NCBI GenBank assembly: GCA_951812625.1
Contig: CATOSP010000003.1
Location: forward strand, 124,001 to 188,000
Direction: 5' to 3'
Source: an uncultured Dehalococcoidia bacterium
Lineage (GTDB): Bacteria; Chloroflexota; Dehalococcoidia; Lucifugimonadales; UBA3495
DNA length: 64,000 nucleotides
The position numbers were made by a program, and so were the translations under genes. Below, one piece after another: positions 61,623 to 64,000 of the stretch (the stretch's first letter is position 1; each line of letters begins with the position of its first letter). A model generated the notes under the pieces. The model was not told where the DNA came from. It saw only the letters and a program-made list of their open reading frames with translations, and ran no database searches.

Positions 61623-62582
61623 ATGGCAACCATAAACTCGGTGCTGGGCCCACTGGATACGGCAAACCTCGGGTTTACCTTGCCCCATGAGCACCTGATC
61701 GATTCGTCTGCCGGCATCAGGGCTACATATCCCGAGCTGGAATTCCGCGACGAGGCCCTGGACATGGCCCTCGAGTCCTTCACCAACGCCAAGAATGGCG
61801 GGGTCGATACCGTGGTTGAAGTATCGCCCCTGGACCTGGGGCGAGATGTTGTGCTGATGAAGGAGGTCTCGGAGCGAACGGGGGTGCAGTTTATTTGCTG
61901 CACCGGCTGCTGGCTGGATGTTCCCCGCAGCTTCTGGGGCAGGGACAAGGATTTCATCGCCGACCTCTGGGTGCGCGAGATCGAGCATGGGATCGAGGGT
62001 ACGGGAATCAGGGCCGGCATCATAAAGGTGGCGACCAGTGACCCGATTACCGAGCAGGAAGAGTTGATGCTGCGGGCCTCAGCCCGGACGCACCGGCGCA
62101 CCGGCGTCCCCGTTACCACCCACACGCCGGCCGAGTCGCGGATAGGCGAAGAGCAGGTGCGAATCCTGAAAGAGGAAGGGGTTGAGCCTCACCACATATA
62201 CGTGGGCCACCTCAACAACACCCTTGACCCGGACTACCACAGGGAGTTGGCCCGGCTCGGCGTGTGGCTGGGCTGGGACATCAACAATCCATACGGCCGC
62301 CCCAACCAGCCTCCGTGGCAGCATAAGACCGATTATCTGAAAGAGCGGTTGGACGAAGGGCTGGCCTCCAACATGATGCTGTCCCATGACTGGAACGTTG
62401 TCCTGTCCCGGATCGGCTCGTCTGGGTTCCCCAACCGGAACCAGAACCCTGACGGATACCTCTGGCTCAGCCGCGCCATCATCCCCAGGTTGGTGGAGTC
62501 AGGGGTCCCGGAAACCGTGATTGACCGGATGATGATCGAGAACCCCAGGCGGTACTTTGAGGGGGCGCGGGCGTCTGACTGA
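61623..62582 (+). CDS. Phosphotriesterase family metal hydrolase
   Basis: 319 residues from the ATG at 61623, with GGAGGTGTCGT before it. The barrel markers are in order: FTLPHEHLIDSS (HxH metal site, about 20-31), GGVDTVVEVSPLDLGRDV, then GIIKVATSDPITEQE (about 132-146; the Lys that is carboxylated in this family), VPVTTHTPAESRIGEEQ (His), IYVGHLNNTLDPDYH (His) and NMMLSHDWNV (Asp, about 256). It has a binuclear metal centre. Members are phosphotriesterases, lactonases or amidohydrolases; a lactonase or small-ester role is more likely than phosphotriester cleavage. It is followed by a SnoaL-like gene and an SDR gene. Confidence 0.9.
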   Translation: MATINSVLGPLDTANLGFTLPHEHLIDSSAGIRATYPELEFRDEALDMALESFTNAKNGGVDTVVEVSPLDLGRDVVLMKEVSERTGVQFICCTGCWLDVPRSFWGRDKDFIADLWVREIEHGIEGTGIRAGIIKVATSDPITEQEELMLRASARTHRRTGVPVTTHTPAESRIGEEQVRILKEEGVEPHHIYVGHLNNTLDPDYHRELARLGVWLGWDINNPYGRPNQPPWQHKTDYLKERLDEGLASNMMLSHDWNVVLSRIGSSGFPNRNQNPDGYLWLSRAIIPRLVESGVPETVIDRMMIENPRRYFEGARASD

Positions 62583-62674
62583 CCGGCCGCATCCTTTTGA
62601 CTGAGATCGTTGCCCCATACCCTGTGCCGGTCGGCATGACCGCTGAGGATCCTTTCCCTGGAGGAAATCAGGCA

Positions 62675-63139
62675 ATGAGTTTGGAGGACATCGAACGCAG
62701 GCTTCGAGCCTTGGAAGACGTAGAGGAGATCAAGTGCCTCAAGGGCCGTTACTGCACCTACTGCGACGACAACTATGATGCCGACAAGATCGCCAGCCTG
62801 TTCATCGAAGACGCGGTTTGGGACGGCGGCATCCGGGGCAAAGCTGAAGGGCGGGATGGAATCCGCGAATTCTTCGTCAACGCTTCAAACAGGCTCCCCT
62901 TTGCCGTCCACATGGTGATGAACCCCATCATCGAGGTGAATGGGGACACTGCCACCGGCATCTGGTACCTGTTCCAGGCCTGCACCTACGCCGACGGCGA
63001 CCGGCCCGTATGGGGCTCGGCAAGGTACGACGAGGAGTACGTCAGGGTAGACGGCGTCTGGATGTTCAAACACCTGAAGCTGACGTCCCACTTCTGGACT
63101 CCCTTCGACCAGGGGTGGGTCAAGGCACAGTTCGTGTAG
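62675..63139 (+). CDS. SnoaL-like/NTF2-fold protein
   Basis: 154 residues from the ATG at 62675, with GGAGGAAATCAGGCA before it (an in-frame start at 62597 lacks this). The cone-shaped fold is indicated by SLEDIERRLRALEDVEEIKC, then LKGRYCTYCDDNYDADKIAS, LFIEDAVWDGGIRGKAEGRD, GIREFFVNASNRLPFAVHMV and ARYDEEYVRVDGVWMFKHLK. Such proteins are dehydratases, isomerases or polyketide-like cyclases; here Asp and His residues in a pocket are present but the reaction is unclear. Twelve bases before the next SDR gene, so likely one operon. Confidence 0.85.
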   Translation: MSLEDIERRLRALEDVEEIKCLKGRYCTYCDDNYDADKIASLFIEDAVWDGGIRGKAEGRDGIREFFVNASNRLPFAVHMVMNPIIEVNGDTATGIWYLFQACTYADGDRPVWGSARYDEEYVRVDGVWMFKHLKLTSHFWTPFDQGWVKAQFV

Positions 63140-63150
63140 GCAGGCTGGTT

Positions 63151-63927
63151 ATGGGACAGATGGACGGAATGGTCGCAATCGTTACTGGCGCAAGCCGGGG
63201 ATTGGGGCGGGCCATCGCTAAAGAGTACGCAAGGGAAGGCGCTAGCGTGGTCATCTGCGCCCGCAGCCACTCCCCAACCGGCTTGACCGGGACCCTGGAA
63301 GAGACGGCCACAGACATCGGTAATGCCGGGGGAGAGGTCTTTGCCATTAACTGCGACGTGATCGATGAGTCCCAGGTCAATGAAATGGTCCGCCAGGCGG
63401 TGGAACGTTACGGCAGGATAGACGTGCTTTTCAACAACGCCGGTGCAATGGTGCTGGGGGAGTCGATCCTGGAGATTGACCCCACCCGTTGGGAGCAGCT
63501 CATGCGCGTCAACGTGACTGGCCCCTACCTGTGCAGCCGGGCCGTGCTTCCGGTAATGATGGAGCAGCAACGCGGCAGCATCATCAACATCGGTTCCAGG
63601 ATGGCCACCGACCCAGCGCAGGGCGGCGGTGTCCTCTACAGCGCCAGCAAGGCGGCGGTGCACATGTTCAGCCTCTGCCTGGCCGACGAAGTGCGGGACT
63701 ACAACATCGCGGTCAATATCCTCAGTCCAGGCGCACTGCGCAGTGAGGGCTCCGCGGCAATCCCGTGGACGCAGCGCGATTGGCACGATAGGGTAGACCC
63801 CAGCGCCGTTGGTCCCTGCGCCGTGTACCTGGCCTTGCAGGATGCCAGCACCTTCACCGGGCAACTGGCCGCCCGCGCCGACTTCGGCGCTACCTGGGGG
63901 CCGGGCGTCGAGCCCTCAAGTCGATAG
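63151..63927 (+). CDS. Short-chain dehydrogenase/reductase, classical
   Basis: 258 residues. Cofactor loop VAIVTGASRGLGRAIAKEYA, NNAG motif in VLFNNAGAMV (about 92-101), catalytic Ser in GSIINIGSRMA, and YSASK (Tyr-x-x-x-Lys, about 168) in GGVLYSASKAAVHMFSL; all four active-site elements are intact. The ASVVICARS after the second strand suggests NADP(H) use (Arg). It oxidises an alcohol or reduces a ketone of an unknown substrate. It starts 12 bases after the SnoaL-like gene, and together with the phosphotriesterase-like gene may form a catabolic operon. Confidence 0.92.
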   Translation: MGQMDGMVAIVTGASRGLGRAIAKEYAREGASVVICARSHSPTGLTGTLEETATDIGNAGGEVFAINCDVIDESQVNEMVRQAVERYGRIDVLFNNAGAMVLGESILEIDPTRWEQLMRVNVTGPYLCSRAVLPVMMEQQRGSIINIGSRMATDPAQGGGVLYSASKAAVHMFSLCLADEVRDYNIAVNILSPGALRSEGSAAIPWTQRDWHDRVDPSAVGPCAVYLALQDASTFTGQLAARADFGATWGPGVEPSSR

Positions 63928-63973
63928 GATTCCAGGGCGGACGCATGTGCTTGCCTTGAACGGAGTTGCATTA

Positions 63974-64000
63974 TGACGCCTGGCCGATTTCACTTCGTCA
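63974..64000 (+). CDS. Possible start of a further gene, cut by the window edge
   Basis: An ATG with GGAG 7 bases upstream opens a frame (MTPGRFHFV) that runs to the window end. It is too short to identify. Confidence 0.3.

Overview
The window looks like chromosomal DNA of a high-GC, free-living bacterium, most likely a Chloroflexota lineage of the Dehalococcoidia/SAR202 type. This is inferred from gene content and style, because no rRNA gene is present. The signs are many single-copy catabolic enzymes (enolase superfamily, CaiB/BaiF CoA-transferase, SDRs, amidohydrolase, phosphotriesterase-like and M24 proteins), Uma2 nucleases, Thr/Pro-rich lipoprotein linkers, an Asp-box protein, DUF3352, a BrnT/BrnA pair, subtilase/pre-peptidase architectures and frequent GTG/TTG starts.

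Layout. 0-2.4 kb: partial gene, VOC protein, enolase-superfamily enzyme. 2.4-6.2 kb: an accessory patch (HEPN-like gene, Uma2 nuclease, a lower-GC two-gene operon, a lipoprotein) between the 3' ends of the enolase gene and a large alpha-2-macroglobulin gene. Copies of both gene tails lie inside the patch. 6.2-15.2 kb: alpha-2-macroglobulin, BrnT/BrnA, an interspersed repeat block, a two-domain VOC protein, DUF3352. 15.5-23 kb: ThDP enzyme, STAS protein, cupin-SDR-CoA transferase cluster, lipoprotein, two tandem tiny secreted peptides, Nudix. 23.1-23.6 kb: three tRNAs (Leu, Cys, Leu). 23.7-28.3 kb: two oligopeptide-type ABC ATPases and a divergent solute-binding lipoprotein. 28.3-31.5 kb: comEC and comEA. 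31.7-37.8 kb: a branched-chain amino acid type ABC operon (livK-H-M-G, then livF after a 624-base repeat-filled gap). 38-42.8 kb: a stand-alone propeptide-like protein and a large secreted subtilase. 43-47 kb: GH15 glycosidase, a 78-residue His-rich protein and a CDF metal exporter with a His-rich N-terminus. 47.3-49.7 kb: a histidine-kinase/response-regulator/DNA-binding fusion. 50-64 kb: Gfo/Idh/MocA oxidoreductase, Asp-box protein, prolyl oligopeptidase, GATase-like protein, amidohydrolase, NCS2 permease fusion, M24-like protein, phosphotriesterase-like protein, SnoaL-like protein, SDR.

The genes fit an oligotrophic heterotroph that imports peptides and amino acids, secretes a protease, takes up DNA, exports metals and degrades diverse organic acids. 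The most unusual signals are four. (1) Copies of gene tails (52 bp of the enolase gene, about 102 bp of the macroglobulin gene) bracket accessory genes. (2) A dispersed family of repeats built on 10-bp CCGGAAATGA-like units occurs at three or more places and in both orientations. (3) Two nearly identical tiny secreted peptides stand in tandem behind a good promoter. (4) A sensor kinase fused to its regulator has Asp in place of the phospho-accepting His. All positions and identities were read by eye; no searches were run.
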